From Chitinophagaceae bacterium (GTDB taxonomy: Bacteria > Bacteroidota > Bacteroidia > Chitinophagales > Chitinophagaceae): 64,000 bases of DNA. A program made the translations under genes and the position numbers. Where the stretch lies: assembly GCA_947458275.1 (NCBI GenBank), contig CANGYR010000002.1:186001-250000 (forward strand), written 5' to 3'. Below are positions 19,177-26,941 of the stretch, in pieces. Every line of letters starts with the position of its first letter. The first letter of the stretch is position 1. A model generated the notes under the pieces. The model was given only the letters and a program-made list of their open reading frames with translations, was not told the DNA's origin and made no database searches.

Positions 19177-21372
19177 TCAGAACTTAATTTCTGCACTAAT
19201 AAAGAATGTTCTCCCGTCAGCAGGCAGCAATCCCGGACCAGGGTAGCCACTGGAACGGCGAGTGAAATATTTTGAGTCAAGTAAATTATTGATGCCGGAT
19301 TTTAATTCAAAATTGTTTTTCAACTTCAACTGAATCGTCATATCCAACACCTTATAAGCAGGGATCAACCCATTCTGCCCATTGACTGAAGGCAACAAAG
19401 TATTGTTGGCATCGCTGAAGCTTTCGCCTACATAACTTAACTGAGAAGTGAGTGAGACTTTTTTATATGAAATGGTAGCCCCTCCTCTGAAAATATGTGC
19501 AGGAGCATTTTCAACTTTTTTGCCTTTAACGGATGCATCTTTAAAATCACCGGAATACCTCGCATCGTTATAAGAATATGAAACAAAAAGAGACGCATCC
19601 AAATTTTTTCTCTTGGTGAGCGCTTTGAGAAAATTGAATTCAGCAAACGACTCAATACCCCTGCTTATTGAAGATCCAACATTTGTAACGAGTCGCTTTG
19701 AACCGGGAAGATTGAGTACTCCGATGCGATTATTGTACTGTAAGTGATAAAGAGAAACATCAAAGCGTAGTATGTTATCAATTTTTCCGCGATAGCCAAG
19801 TTCAATAGTATAGCCCTTTGAATCTTTTAAATTATCATCAATCTGATCTGTTGTAGGTGCCGCTTGCAAATTGGCAAATTGGATTGGTCTGTATGACTGA
19901 GAGAATCCCCCATAAATTTCCGTTTGCTTGGATACGTGAAACTCAATTCCGATACCACCCAGCAGAAAACTTCTGTAACGGCTGATATTCTGTATGAGAC
20001 TGTCTTCTCCATTTTGTTTAAACCCGTTTCTTCCTGAAGCTGTTCCTCTGATCCACTCATATCGAATACCGGGTATCACTAAAAATTTGTCATTAATTCG
20101 GAAAATAGATTCAGTAAAAGCTGCTCCATTCTGTGAGGTAAAATCAACATCTCTGGGAAAAGCGCTCAATACATCGATAATGTAATCAGTACCTGTTGTG
20201 CCTCTACCATCAGCTTGCCTGTCAGTAAATCCGTTAAACCATCTTATCCCTGCTGAAAAAGTGTTTTTCATTTTGCCGATACTGTAATCTGATATCAATC
20301 GGCTTTCCATTCCGTAATTGTTATAACGGTCAATAGTTACATTCCTCTCGTTGTATTGTAATGTGGAGGGATTGATGCTGTCATTGATATTCAACGACTT
20401 CAGAAATCCAACGCTGTTTCTTTGTGCAAGCACTGCAAATAATTTTGTATTCCATCTGGTGTTTTTGTTAAACTCCACATTGGCAATGATTGCAGGCACA
20501 TTCCATGTAACATCCATCCAGTTTCTGGAGCGAACACTTTGTCTTGCATCATTACTGAATTGGAAATCGGTAAGACCTCCAGGCTGTTGGCTTCTCATAT
20601 GAGAACGACTGAACTCTGCCGTGAAGGAAAGTTTATTGTTACAGCTATACGTTACCGTTGCATGTGCTGCATTGGTATAATATCTGCTATTGCTTCTCCA
20701 CCCGTCTCCGCTTCGATGATCATAAAATCCATAATAAGAGAATTTGCCTTTTTTGCCCCCTATGGCACTAAAAGCTCCGATCAAACCATTGCTTCCAAAA
20801 GACTGCGCATACTCTGCTTCCAAAGGTTTCGTAAAATCAGTTCCGTTTTTGGTGATGTAATTTATCAATCCTCCAAACTGAGGACCATATTGTAATGCCC
20901 CTTGACCTCTCACCACTTCTATGCGCTGAACCGCCTGCATAGGCGGAGTGTAATATGCTTCAGGGTATCCAAACGGATCCGCAGCAATATCATACCCATT
21001 CTGTCTTACATTAAACTCCCAGCTCCTGTTTGGACTAAGCCCCCTCGTAGATATTCCCACCTGAATGCCGCTGGGATCACTTTCCCAAACATGTACTCCT
21101 GGAACTTTGGCCATTATCTGCCTCATTGTGTTATTGACAACATTCCCCTGCACATTGCCCACAATGACAAGTGAATTTTTTCTTCCTGCATAAATATTGG
21201 TGCCTACTATCTCCGGTATAAACTGAAAATCGCTGCTGCTGTTTTTTCCTATTATGGTTACGTCAGGAAGATTGGTGATATGATTTGTATCAGCGGAAAG
21301 TTTCTTTATACTCTCTTGTGCAAAAAGATATGGAGAAAAGAAAAATAATAATATCAGCAGTCTGAATTTCAT
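19177..21372 (-). CDS. FecA-like TonB-dependent receptor
   Basis: A 731-residue TonB-dependent receptor. The signal peptide ends at YLFAQ. The plug segment carries LPDVTIIGK (TonB-box region), RQIMAKVPGVHVWESD and the gate motif VEVVRGQGALQYGPQFGG. The barrel ends in the classic terminal strand ADGRTFFISAEIKF. Overall it looks like the FecA/ferric siderophore group rather than SusC: there is no carboxypeptidase-regulatory domain and no SusD nearby. A role in iron(III)-chelate uptake is likely, but the ligand is not provable. No FecI/FecR pair is seen in this window. The gene sits inside what is normally the rpsG-fusA interval. Confidence 0.85.
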   Translation of the reverse strand: MKFRLLILLFFFSPYLFAQESIKKLSADTNHITNLPDVTIIGKNSSSDFQFIPEIVGTNIYAGRKNSLVIVGNVQGNVVNNTMRQIMAKVPGVHVWESDPSGIQVGISTRGLSPNRSWEFNVRQNGYDIAADPFGYPEAYYTPPMQAVQRIEVVRGQGALQYGPQFGGLINYITKNGTDFTKPLEAEYAQSFGSNGLIGAFSAIGGKKGKFSYYGFYDHRSGDGWRSNSRYYTNAAHATVTYSCNNKLSFTAEFSRSHMRSQQPGGLTDFQFSNDARQSVRSRNWMDVTWNVPAIIANVEFNKNTRWNTKLFAVLAQRNSVGFLKSLNINDSINPSTLQYNERNVTIDRYNNYGMESRLISDYSIGKMKNTFSAGIRWFNGFTDRQADGRGTTGTDYIIDVLSAFPRDVDFTSQNGAAFTESIFRINDKFLVIPGIRYEWIRGTASGRNGFKQNGEDSLIQNISRYRSFLLGGIGIEFHVSKQTEIYGGFSQSYRPIQFANLQAAPTTDQIDDNLKDSKGYTIELGYRGKIDNILRFDVSLYHLQYNNRIGVLNLPGSKRLVTNVGSSISRGIESFAEFNFLKALTKRKNLDASLFVSYSYNDARYSGDFKDASVKGKKVENAPAHIFRGGATISYKKVSLTSQLSYVGESFSDANNTLLPSVNGQNGLIPAYKVLDMTIQLKLKNNFELKSGINNLLDSKYFTRRSSGYPGPGLLPADGRTFFISAEIKF

Positions 21373-21483
21373 AAAAAATTTGAGTGCAAATTGACAATAA
21401 TTCTTGTATTAATCTTTACGCTATTGGTAAAATGCCTTACGCAATTAGAAATAAAGAATTAAAAGTTTCATCAGAATCTTATA

Positions 21484-21514
21484 AACAAAAAAGCCATTCA
21501 GATTGAATGGCTTT
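21484..21514 (-). terminator. terminator of the rpsL-rpsG operon
   Basis: Arms AAAGCCATTC and GAATGGCTTT (10 perfect pairs) with a five-base loop are followed on the minus strand by a T-rich tract. It lies 20 bases after the rpsG stop, showing that the ribosomal transcript ends here and does not continue into fusA. Confidence 0.82.
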
Positions 21515-21534
21515 ATAAAAAAGATAAAATCTTA

Positions 21535-22002
21535 TTAAACTCTGAAGTGAGCGAATGCTTTGTTTGCTTCAGCCATACGATGTGTATCCTCTTTCTTTTT
21601 GAAAGAAGCACCTTCGCCTTTGCTTGCAGCAACGATTTCATTAGCTAATTTGTCGGCCATACTGCGACCATTTCTATCGCGGCTGTATCTTACCATCCAC
21701 TTGATGCTCAAAGAAATTTTTCTGTCGGGACGAACCTCAGAAGGAATCTGGAAAGTAGCACCACCGATACGACGGCTGCGCACTTCCACACCAGGAGTGA
21801 TATTGGCCAAAGCTTTTTTCCAAACTTCATACCCATCTTCTCCGGTAATTTTATTTACTTTTTCCAGTGCATCATAGAATATGTTGAAAGCACCGCTCTT
21901 TTTTCCTTCCCACATTAAATTGTTTACAAAACGGGTAACCAACTTATCGTTGAATTTAGGATCCGGAGCCAGAGGGATTTTCTTCGGTTGTGATTTACGC
22001 AT
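21535..22002 (-). CDS. rpsG: 30S ribosomal protein S7
   Basis: A 155-residue S7, which binds the 3' major domain of 16S rRNA and nucleates assembly of the 30S head. The sequence shows [17 protein letters not shown], the signature [15 protein letters not shown] and the hairpin [18 protein letters not shown]. Length matches the family. It follows rpsL by 51 bases and has its own terminator. In most bacteria fusA comes next; here it does not. Confidence 0.97.
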   Translation of the reverse strand: MRKSQPKKIPLAPDPKFNDKLVTRFVNNLMWEGKKSGAFNIFYDALEKVNKITGEDGYEVWKKALANITPGVEVRSRRIGGATFQIPSEVRPDRKISLSIKWMVRYSRDRNGRSMADKLANEIVAASKGEGASFKKKEDTHRMAEANKAFAHFRV

Positions 22003-22053
22003 TGTTATTCTTTTTCATGCAGCAAATAAATGCTACAAAGTTCTATTTATAAT

Positions 22054-22428
22054 TTATTTTTTTGCTTTTTTAGTTCCGTACTTACTGCGGCTTTGTTTGC
22101 GGTCTTTAACTCCCGCAGTATCCAGACTGCCACGCACGATGTGATAACGTACACCCGGTAAATCTTTTACCCTTCCACCACGAATAAGAACGATAGAGTG
22201 CTCTTGCAGATTATGCCCTTCTCCGGGTATGTATGCAATCACCTCGATTTTATTTGTCAATCTAACTTTAGCAACTTTACGCAAAGCTGAGTTAGGTTTC
22301 TTTGGTGTGGTTGTATACACTCTTGTGCAAACACCTCTACGCTGAGGACAACTGTCCAGCGCCCTTGACTTACTTTTAGATTTGATAATTTCTCTACCTT
22401 TTCTAACTAATTGTTGTATTGTAGGCAT
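22054..22428 (-). CDS. rpsL: 30S ribosomal protein S12
   Basis: A 124-residue S12 of the decoding centre. The streptomycin-relevant residues are the sensitive wild-type lysines: K43 in TPKKPNS and K88 in GGRVKDLPG. The rest ([32 protein letters not shown]) is canonical. It is the first gene of a two-gene rpsL-rpsG operon, with a -7-like box 27 bases upstream. Confidence 0.98.
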   Translation of the reverse strand: MPTIQQLVRKGREIIKSKSKSRALDSCPQRRGVCTRVYTTTPKKPNSALRKVAKVRLTNKIEVIAYIPGEGHNLQEHSIVLIRGGRVKDLPGVRYHIVRGSLDTAGVKDRKQSRSKYGTKKAKK

Positions 22429-22454
22429 TTATAGACCGTTTATTTTTTGGACGG

Positions 22455-22462
22455 CAAAGGTA
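22455..22462 (-). promoter_or_regulatory. putative -7 box of rpsL
   Basis: The minus strand reads TACCTTTG, a match to TAnnTTTG, 27 bases before the rpsL start codon. No -33 TTG was found at the preferred distance. Confidence 0.45.
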
Positions 22463-22528
22463 ACCAAATCCATTCAAATGGAAAAATAATAAATGAAATA
22501 TTTTTTACGTGGAAAAATCCGATGTAAT

Positions 22529-22570
22529 CCCACGGTTCAAATAACATGACCCCACGGTTCAAACCGTGGG
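22529..22570. repeat. 20-bp palindrome with a half copy
   Basis: CCCACGGTTCAAACCGTGGG (22551-22570) has 9-base arms around CA. A half copy, CCCACGGTTCAA, lies 22 bases upstream (22529-22540). It lacks a T-tract on either side, so it looks like a REP-type dispersed element rather than a terminator. Confidence 0.75.
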
Positions 22571-22574
22571 CTAT

Positions 22575-22655
22575 CTTCAACCTTTTCAACCTCTTCAACC
22601 TTTTCAACCTCTTCAAACTTTTCAACCTCTTAAACCCCTTCAACCCCTTAAACCT
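22575..22655. repeat. 9-bp minisatellite, nine units
   Basis: Nine consecutive 9-base units of the type YTTCAACCT/YTTAAACCY run without gaps from 22575 to 22655. Units 1-4 alternate CTTCAACCT and TTTCAACCT exactly; later units are degenerate. The array reaches into the 3' end of ilvE, whose stop codon (22648-22650) is inside unit 9. Confidence 0.85.
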
Positions 22656-23718
22656 TACACATCCACCCATGGCTGTCCGGTACAATACCATAGCGGATTT
22701 GGTTCATACGAGTTTTAACTTCCGTAGCCACCTCACAGCGCTCAGGGTTAAATTCCATACTGAATTCCTTGTATTTCAATTCTTTAATAAGCGAAATAGT
22801 TGCAGCTGTCCCGGTACCAAAAACTTCTTTTAATTCACCAGATTTATAAGCATCTATGGCCTCAAGAATGCTCAGAGGCCTCTCCTCCACAGTGAGTCCC
22901 ATCTCCTTAAGAACGGTCATCACACTGTCGCGTGTAACACCGGCCAGAATGGTACCACTGCTCAGATCAGGCGTGATGGCCTTATTACCGATAATGAAGA
23001 ACACGTTCATGGTTCCGCATTCCTGAACATATTTGTGTTCAAACGCATCTGTCCACAATACCTGGTCGTAGCCCAATTTTTTTGCGGTGGCAGTGGCATA
23101 CATCGCCGCTCCGTAGTTGCCGGCAGCCTTGGCATATCCAATTCCGCCCGATACGGCACGAACGTATTTTTCCTCTACATATATACGCATCGGCGTATTG
23201 TAATATGGTCCGGTTGGACTTAATATGATTAAAAATTTATATTTTTCGCTGGGGCGGACTCCAATCATTTCATCACTGCTGAACATAAAAGGACGGATGT
23301 ACAAAGAGTGATCTTCCTCGTTCGGAATCCAGTTTCTGTCAAGTTCAATCAAAGCTCGCAAACCATTCATGAAAATATCTTCAGGCACCGCTGGCATCTG
23401 CATTCTCTCTGCAGAAATATTAAACCTTTTGAAATTGTCATAAGGTCTGAAAATAAACGCCTCTCCCTGCGGATTTTTGTATGCTTTTATGCCCTCGAAA
23501 ATAGCCTGCCCATAATGTAAGGCAGCCACAGAAGGATCTAACAGAAGTGGCTGATAAGGCTTAATTTCAACAGACTTCCACTCTCCGTTCTCATATTCAG
23601 CCTCCAGCATATGATCGGTAAAATATTTACCAAATGGAAGATTGGTCAGATTGATATCACTCAGTTTACTACGTTCAACTTTTGTAATATTAATATCGGC
23701 AGCTGCAATCATATTCAT
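22648..23718 (-). CDS. ilvE: branched-chain amino acid aminotransferase
   Basis: A 356-residue fold-type IV PLP enzyme that interconverts Leu, Ile and Val with their 2-oxo acids. It belongs to the long (type II, mitochondrial-like) BCAT class: early HYGQAIFEGIKAY (68-80), YIRPFMFSSDEMIGVRP (140-156), and the PLP lysine K197 in GYAKAAGNYG. The phosphate-binding end is GTGTAATISLI. The C-terminus PDSHGWMCKV is of ordinary length, although its last two codons and stop fall in a minisatellite. Two in-frame ATGs (23718 and 23712) are possible starts. It is divergent from the HolD-like gene. Confidence 0.94.
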   Translation of the reverse strand: MNMIAAADINITKVERSKLSDINLTNLPFGKYFTDHMLEAEYENGEWKSVEIKPYQPLLLDPSVAALHYGQAIFEGIKAYKNPQGEAFIFRPYDNFKRFNISAERMQMPAVPEDIFMNGLRALIELDRNWIPNEEDHSLYIRPFMFSSDEMIGVRPSEKYKFLIILSPTGPYYNTPMRIYVEEKYVRAVSGGIGYAKAAGNYGAAMYATATAKKLGYDQVLWTDAFEHKYVQECGTMNVFFIIGNKAITPDLSSGTILAGVTRDSVMTVLKEMGLTVEERPLSILEAIDAYKSGELKEVFGTGTAATISLIKELKYKEFSMEFNPERCEVATEVKTRMNQIRYGIVPDSHGWMCKV

Positions 23719-23763
23719 TAATTTTACTGCAAAGAAACAAAAAAGGAGTCAAATAGCTTAATT

Positions 23764-24264
23764 ATGAGTATAGACAATATAAAATTACCTGGCGGATTAA
23801 TTATACAGCTGTACAAAGACTCATTGGTAGAAACAGCTGGTGCAAAGCAGAGCAATTCAAAGATTATTGAAAACAAGTATAACACACTGGGAAACAACCA
23901 GAAAAATATATTGTTGATTGTAAACGACTCCACCTCATTACATCTTAATGATACTGATTTTCAATTCCTGACAGGAATACTGAATGCCTGCAAACTAAAT
24001 ATGGCCGATATCTGCCTGCTGAATATTTTTCATTACACGAATAAAGGGTTTGATGAAATCTCTCAGTTATTTTCTCCTGAAAATGTTATTTTATTTGATG
24101 CAAAAGAAGAATTGACAGGATTAAAAATCTCTTCTACCACTTATGAAATTGTAAAATACAAAGACACACAAATCATTACAGCTCCCTCACTCCGTTTCAT
24201 CTCAGAAAATACAGAGGAGAAAAAAAAGTTGTGGGGCGCACTGAAAAAAATATTCAATCTGTAA
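23764..24264 (+). CDS. conserved unknown protein, weakly HolD-like
   Basis: A 166-residue soluble protein without signal peptide or membrane segment. I do not recognise a named domain. Visible pattern: an N-terminal LPGGLIIQLYKDSLVE, a low-complexity linker, then a strand-helix unit (NILLIVNDSTS, then DFQFLTGILNACKLNMADIC) and a terminal basic helix (LWGALKKIFNL). This order resembles, by eye only, Bacteroidota proteins related to the DNA polymerase III psi subunit/uracil-glycosylase-like fold. It lies 12 bases upstream of rdgB and is probably in the same operon. Its function should be treated as unknown. Confidence 0.6.
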   Translation: MSIDNIKLPGGLIIQLYKDSLVETAGAKQSNSKIIENKYNTLGNNQKNILLIVNDSTSLHLNDTDFQFLTGILNACKLNMADICLLNIFHYTNKGFDEISQLFSPENVILFDAKEELTGLKISSTTYEIVKYKDTQIITAPSLRFISENTEEKKKLWGALKKIFNL

Positions 24265-24276
24265 AATTACTATCAC

Positions 24277-24867
24277 ATGCAAACACTGATTTTTGCAACA
24301 AACAATAAAAATAAGGTGGAGGAAATCAACTCCATACTCAACGGAATAATTGAAATCAAAACTATGAGTCAGGCCGGCATAGAAGCAGATATTCCTGAAC
24401 CGCATGATACACTAGAGGCCAACGCAACTGAAAAATCTTCTTATATATTTAATTTACTTGGGAAAGATTGTTTCAGTGAAGATACCGGCTTGGAAGTATT
24501 TGCATTAAACGGCGAACCTGGGGTAAGAAGTGCGCGATATGCCGGAGATGACAGCGATTCAGAAAAAAATATTGAAAAGTTGTTGAAGAATCTTGAAAAC
24601 ATTGATAACCGTGAAGCTCAATTCAGAACAGTGATATCTCTGTTTTTCAAAGGTAAAGAATATCTTTTTGAGGGAGTTTGCAGAGGCAATATCACGGCAT
24701 CGCGTAGAGGCACCAAAGGATTCGGATATGATCCTGTTTTCATTCCTGCAGGAAGCAGCAAAAGCTTTGCGGAAATGAATATGGAAGAAAAAAATCAATA
24801 CAGTCATCGCAAAAAAGCCACCGCTCAATTAATTGAATTTTTGAAAAAATCATATGGCCAGAATTAA
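24277..24867 (+). CDS. rdgB: non-canonical purine NTP pyrophosphatase (RdgB/HAM1)
   Basis: A 196-residue house-cleaning enzyme that hydrolyses ITP, dITP and XTP to monophosphates, keeping deaminated purines out of DNA. Motifs: FATNNKNKVEEI at the start (substrate loop), SEDTGLEVFALNGEPG with the catalytic Asp, SARYAG, RGTKGFGYDPVFIP and EKNQYSHR. Length is normal. It follows the HolD-like gene by 12 bases and overlaps the thioesterase gene by 14 bases, so translation of these genes is likely coupled. Confidence 0.95.
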   Translation: MQTLIFATNNKNKVEEINSILNGIIEIKTMSQAGIEADIPEPHDTLEANATEKSSYIFNLLGKDCFSEDTGLEVFALNGEPGVRSARYAGDDSDSEKNIEKLLKNLENIDNREAQFRTVISLFFKGKEYLFEGVCRGNITASRRGTKGFGYDPVFIPAGSSKSFAEMNMEEKNQYSHRKKATAQLIEFLKKSYGQN

Positions 24868-25291
24868 GATAACTGTTCCTGAAAAAATTATTGCCAAAGT
24901 AAATTTGCAGGTACGCATTACCGATATTAACTATGGCAATCATCTCGGGAACGACTCCCTCGTAAGTCTCTTGCATGAAGCCAGAGCAAAATGGCTATCC
25001 TCTTTGGGTTATAATGAATTTAATTTAGAAGGAGTCAGTTTGATTATGAACGAGTTGGTGGTGAATTATCATTCAGAATCATTTTATGCAGATGACCTTG
25101 AAATCAGTATTGCCATGGGAGAAATTTCAAGAGTGGCATTTGAACTATACTATATTGTTGAGGCTATTCGGAACGGAGAGAAAACGTTGATTGCAAAGGC
25201 AAAAACAGGCATGGTGTGTTATGATTATAAGATAAAAAAGACAGTAGCTGTACCTGAGAAGTTCAGCAGCAAATTCATTGATGATATGTAA
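24854..25291 (+). CDS. hotdog-fold acyl-CoA thioesterase (YbgC-like)
   Basis: A 145-residue single-hotdog protein of the 4HBT family. TDINYGNHLGNDSLVSLLHEAR contains the conserved Asp24 and the G-x-x-x-N pattern before the central helix, followed by beta strands (EISIAMGEISRVAFELYYIV). It probably hydrolyses a small acyl-CoA; the substrate is unknown. Its start overlaps the 3' end of rdgB by 14 bases, which supports ATG at 24854. It ends the three-gene operon and converges on aroE. Confidence 0.8.
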   Translation: MARIKITVPEKIIAKVNLQVRITDINYGNHLGNDSLVSLLHEARAKWLSSLGYNEFNLEGVSLIMNELVVNYHSESFYADDLEISIAMGEISRVAFELYYIVEAIRNGEKTLIAKAKTGMVCYDYKIKKTVAVPEKFSSKFIDDM

Positions 25292-25312
25292 ACAAAAAAC
25301 TGATGAAGAAAA

Positions 25313-26056
25313 CTATTTTACATCATTCCAGATTTTCCAGTTTTCTTCTGCCTGTAAAATCAGCATATCATAGCCATTCTTAGTGACCGCTCCGTTTGAT
25401 TTTCCTTTCAGCAAAAATTTTGTTTCTGACGGCTTGTATACCAAATCATACAAATAGTGCCTCTCACTTATAGCATCATAAGGCAATGGAGGAAAGGTTT
25501 CTTCATTGGGCGTCATTCCCAAAGGGGTGCAATTGATAATCACATTGTATGCACTCAGAAGCTTTTCATCAATATCTTCATATTGTATCAAATCTGTTGA
25601 ATGGTTTTTATTTCGACTGACTGTTAAAAAAGGGATTTGTAATTTTCTCAGGACATACTGCACAGCTTTGGCTGCGCCTCCGGTTCCAAGCACCAGGGCT
25701 TTTTTATGGTGAGACTGCAACAACGGAACAAAAGATTTTTCAAAACCAATGATGTCTGTATTATACCCGGTGAGTTTCCCGTTTTGAAATTTAATGCAAT
25801 TCACCGCCCCTGTTTCATTGGCCACTGTATCTATTTCATCGAGATATTGCATTACCTGTTCCTTATAAGGGATGGTTACAGCCAATCCTTTTAAGTCTTC
25901 GGTTGATTCTATCAGTGAAGGAAATTCATCTATTGATTTGATCGGATATAATTCAAATTTAGAGTTTGCAATGCCCTCATCAATAAATTTCTGGGAAAAA
26001 TATTTCTGGGAAAAAGAATGACCTAACGGATAACCAATCAAGCCGAATGTTTGCAT
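25313..26056 (-). CDS. aroE: shikimate dehydrogenase
   Basis: A 247-residue NADPH-dependent enzyme reducing 3-dehydroshikimate in the aromatic amino acid pathway. Shikimate-binding GYPLGHSFSQKYF is at residues 8-20, the catalytic Lys65 is in TIPYKE, GAVNCI is at 83-88 and GYNTD at 97-101. The nucleotide loop GTGGAAK is at 124-130, followed by NCTPLGM. It is short compared with the 272-residue E. coli protein but complete, as is usual in Bacteroidota. Three bases separate it from the phosphosulfolactate synthase gene upstream, so the two are an operon. Confidence 0.95.
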   Translation of the reverse strand: MQTFGLIGYPLGHSFSQKYFSQKFIDEGIANSKFELYPIKSIDEFPSLIESTEDLKGLAVTIPYKEQVMQYLDEIDTVANETGAVNCIKFQNGKLTGYNTDIIGFEKSFVPLLQSHHKKALVLGTGGAAKAVQYVLRKLQIPFLTVSRNKNHSTDLIQYEDIDEKLLSAYNVIINCTPLGMTPNEETFPPLPYDAISERHYLYDLVYKPSETKFLLKGKSNGAVTKNGYDMLILQAEENWKIWNDVK

Positions 26057-26059
26057 AAA

Positions 26060-26824
26060 TTATTTATTGTTAAGATACAATTCAAAAGTGTCTCCACGCA
26101 AACCAATTCTCATGGCTTCAAGTGCGATTATTTCGGATGGTGCAATATTGCCCAGGTTTACATTACAACCTATCAGTTCAAGAAAATACAATTGCTGTGC
26201 TTTCTGAGGCGCCTCCCATAGAATTTTTTCACTGGGGATCTGTGTAAGTATTTCCTGCACCAGACCTTCCCTTACTTCTCCTGATCCACGGTAGATTCCT
26301 ACATTTCCGGCTTCTCTCGCCTCTGCAATCACATATTCAGAGCCTGCATTCAATTCCGACCGCATCAGTTCAATCCATTTGTAAGGCGGAATGATATGAG
26401 CTGCATCCTTACTGCCCACTTCACTCAGGACAGTTGCATGCTTACAAAGTTTTTCAATATACCCGCATTTCTCACTGTGAGGAATTGAAATAGATCCATC
26501 GCTGACTTCAATATATGTTATTCCATAATCTTTACAAATGCTGATATAATCATCGAGCTGATTCCTTATCAAAAAGGCCTCAAATAAGGTACCTCCAAAA
26601 TAAATCGGAGTATTGTATGATTTGTAAACTTCGAGCTTCTCTTTCAAATTGGGCGTAACAAATGCAGTACCGAAACCGAGTTTAACTATATCTATGTGCG
26701 GATGCCCAACACTCATCATATTTTTGGCCTCCTCTATACTCAATCCTTTGTCCATCACCATTGTAATTCCGTTTTTCCTCGGCTTCACTGTTCTTTCCGG
26801 AATCTTAGTAAGGTTAAAATTCAT
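26060..26824 (-). CDS. phosphosulfolactate synthase family protein (ComA-like)
   Basis: A 254-residue TIM-barrel of the phosphosulfolactate synthase family, which adds sulfite to phosphoenolpyruvate. Visible are ERTVKPRKNGITMVMDKGL near the start, then DIVKLGFGTAF, YFGGTLFEAF, IEVSDGSISI, SEVGSKD, YVIAEAREAGNVGIY and ILWEAPQKAQQLYF. The ATG at 26824 is preferred to one 27 bases upstream because it begins the conserved part directly. In methanogens this step opens coenzyme M synthesis; its role in Bacteroidota is unclear, with sulfonolipid or sulfolactate synthesis as a possibility. It is first in an operon with aroE. Confidence 0.85.
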   Translation of the reverse strand: MNFNLTKIPERTVKPRKNGITMVMDKGLSIEEAKNMMSVGHPHIDIVKLGFGTAFVTPNLKEKLEVYKSYNTPIYFGGTLFEAFLIRNQLDDYISICKDYGITYIEVSDGSISIPHSEKCGYIEKLCKHATVLSEVGSKDAAHIIPPYKWIELMRSELNAGSEYVIAEAREAGNVGIYRGSGEVREGLVQEILTQIPSEKILWEAPQKAQQLYFLELIGCNVNLGNIAPSEIIALEAMRIGLRGDTFELYLNNK

Positions 26825-26905
26825 TTTCACAGTTATTATTTGGTTTAGCACATTTTGGATAAAAACTATCCTGGTGCAGATCTGATTTCGAACTCAAAGT
26901 AAAAA

Positions 26906-26939
26906 CAAAGTTATGTGATAATAAAATCTGACGAATCAA
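26906..26939 (-). promoter_or_regulatory. putative promoter of the phosphosulfolactate synthase-aroE operon
   Basis: The minus strand shows TAACTTTG (26913-26906) with a TTG at 26939-26937, a 23-base spacer, slightly longer than usual. It lies about 80 bases before the chosen start and just downstream of the TPR gene stop. Confidence 0.45.
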
Positions 26940-26941
26940 GA

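Noticed and set aside
22551..22570. Palindrome after ilvE as a transcription terminator
   Set aside because: No T-run follows on the minus strand, and the sequence is symmetrical like a REP element.
22575..22655. Tandem array considered as a CRISPR or regulatory array
   Set aside because: Units are nine bases without spacers, so it is a minisatellite.
22440..22691. 83-residue minus-strand open frame rich in KRLK repeats
   Set aside because: It is the translation of the 9-base minisatellite in another frame than ilvE and has no start context or homologue-like features.
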